Source: Porticoccaceae bacterium
GTDB lineage: Bacteria; Pseudomonadota; Gammaproteobacteria; Pseudomonadales; Porticoccaceae
NCBI GenBank assembly: GCA_029252555.1
Contig: JAQXBF010000029.1
Location: forward strand, 1 to 57,826
Length of the DNA stretch: 57,826 nucleotides
Direction of reading: 5' to 3'
The notes under the pieces: model-generated
The model's database searches: none
Seen by the model: the letters and a program-made list of their open reading frames with translations, nothing else
What the model was told of the DNA's origin: nothing
In this document: positions 57,137-57,826 of the stretch, in pieces
Layout: each line of letters begins with the position of its first letter
How positions within the stretch are numbered: the stretch's first letter is position 1
Position numbers and translations under genes: made by a program

Positions 57137-57826
57137 ATGAGACAGATCGTACTTGATACAGAAACCACAGGCCTAGAAACCTCTCAAGATCACCGCATCA
57201 TTGAGATTGGCTGTGTCGAGATGGTCAATCGCAAATTGACCGGTCGCCATTACCATCAATATATAAATCCCCAGCGCAAGGTCGATGAAGGGGCGATGGA
57301 AGTTCATGGTATCACCGACCAATTTCTTGAAGACAAGCCTACCTACGATGCCATAGCGGCAGACTTTATGGCATTTGTCGATGGTGCTGATCTTATTATT
57401 CACAATGCCCCCTTTGATATTGGCTTTATCAATCACGAAGTGGGTAAGCTCTCGGGGCGCAATAAGTCGATTGAGAGCGGCTGCAAAATAATTGATACCC
57501 TGGCCTTGGCCCGACAAAAACACCCGGGTCAAAAAAACAACCTAGATGCACTTTGTAAACGTTACGGAGTCGATAATTCCCAACGCGATCTTCACGGTGC
57601 TTTACTGGATGCGGAAATCCTTGCCGACGTCTATCTGTTGATGACCGGTGGGCAGGTCAATCTAAATATCAGCAATCAATCCTCCTCAGCCAGCGGCGAA
57701 GTGAATACTATGAGCAGTATTCGCCGACTTTCTCAGGATCGCACGCCGCTGAGGATAGTCAAGCCCAGCGAAGAAGAGCTCAGCCTTCATCAACAAAAAC
57801 TCGATGCCATTAACAAAAGCAGCGGG
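57137..57826 (+). CDS. dnaQ: DNA polymerase III epsilon (proofreading exonuclease), 3' end outside window
   Basis: 230 codons from ATG 57137 stay open to the window edge, close to the family's usual 235-250. The DEDDh motifs are present: VLDTETTGLE (Exo I), IIHNAPFDIGFIN (Exo II) and DLHGALLDAEILADVY (Exo III). It removes mismatched bases during replication. In E. coli it is divergent from rnhA, while here both read rightward. Confidence 0.95.
   Translation, partial: MRQIVLDTETTGLETSQDHRIIEIGCVEMVNRKLTGRHYHQYINPQRKVDEGAMEVHGITDQFLEDKPTYDAIAADFMAFVDGADLIIHNAPFDIGFINHEVGKLSGRNKSIESGCKIIDTLALARQKHPGQKNNLDALCKRYGVDNSQRDLHGALLDAEILADVYLLMTGGQVNLNISNQSSSASGEVNTMSSIRRLSQDRTPLRIVKPSEEELSLHQQKLDAINKSSG

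Overview
The window reads as a chromosome segment of an aerobic, heterotrophic, probably marine gammaproteobacterium. The evidence is the block tig-clpP-clpX-lon-hupB-ppiD, a mltD / methyltransferase / rnhA / dnaQ neighbourhood close to the Escherichia coli order, two TonB-dependent receptors, many acyl-CoA enzymes and a PEP-CTERM-type surface protein. A cellvibrionales-like lineage (SAR92/Porticoccaceae or OM60 type) fits, but that placement is an impression and was not computed.

Layout. 1-1060: the edge of an integrated element, with a P4-type integrase cut by the window edge, a 14-base tRNA-Ser-like 3' end and a terminator. 1164-7762: secreted proteins of poorly known function (three predicted to mature with X-His-His at the N-terminus), an MBL-fold hydrolase, a CehA/McbA-like metallohydrolase with a beta-propeller, and a Crp/Fnr regulator whose DNA-binding end looks frameshifted. 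7988-17440: lipid and acyl-CoA type enzymes: a thiolase-like/enoyl-CoA hydratase fusion, a lipase interrupted by one amber codon, an SDR, an amidohydrolase/M28 peptidase lipoprotein fusion, a GNAT protein and a saccharopine-dehydrogenase-like reductase. 17454-20937: a TonB receptor and a DUF3422 protein.

20934-28718 (minus strand): a complete leucine/isovalerate operon liuR-liuA-liuB-liuC-liuD-liuE behind a perfect 16-bp palindrome. It is followed by a HisA of the eukaryotic (yeast HIS6) type. 28769-39329: a divergent GntR regulator with its own palindrome, a 47-residue ORF coupled to a class III CoA-transferase, a second HMG-CoA-lyase-like enzyme, HyuA/HyuB, a large TonB receptor and an N-carbamoylsarcosine-amidase-like hydrolase. 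This looks like an uncharacterised uptake and catabolic module and is my main candidate for a new system. 39387-43667: a flavin reductase, 2,4-dienoyl-CoA reductase (FadH), a dienoyl-CoA isomerase-like crotonase and a divergent TetR regulator. This is an unsaturated-fatty-acid beta-oxidation module with one palindrome supplying a -35 box to each strand.

43922-44998: a PEP-CTERM protein with a stop codon just after its signal peptide, and a small lipoprotein whose start codon appears to be ATA. 45277-57826: tRNA-Leu(UAG), then the protein-quality-control block (trigger factor, ClpP, ClpX, Lon, HU, PpiD), MltD, a methyltransferase, RNase HI and most of DnaQ. In E. coli gloB lies between mltD and the methyltransferase gene; here it is absent.

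How they work together: liuA-E convert isovaleryl-CoA to acetyl-CoA and acetoacetate. The second CoA-transferase/HMGL pair could feed free HMG-like dicarboxylates into the same products. FadH and the isomerase prepare unsaturated acyl-CoAs. Three loci carry disabling-looking lesions (Crp/Fnr frameshift, lipase amber, PEP-CTERM ochre) and one a start-codon lesion, so either gene decay is under way or the assembly has errors there.
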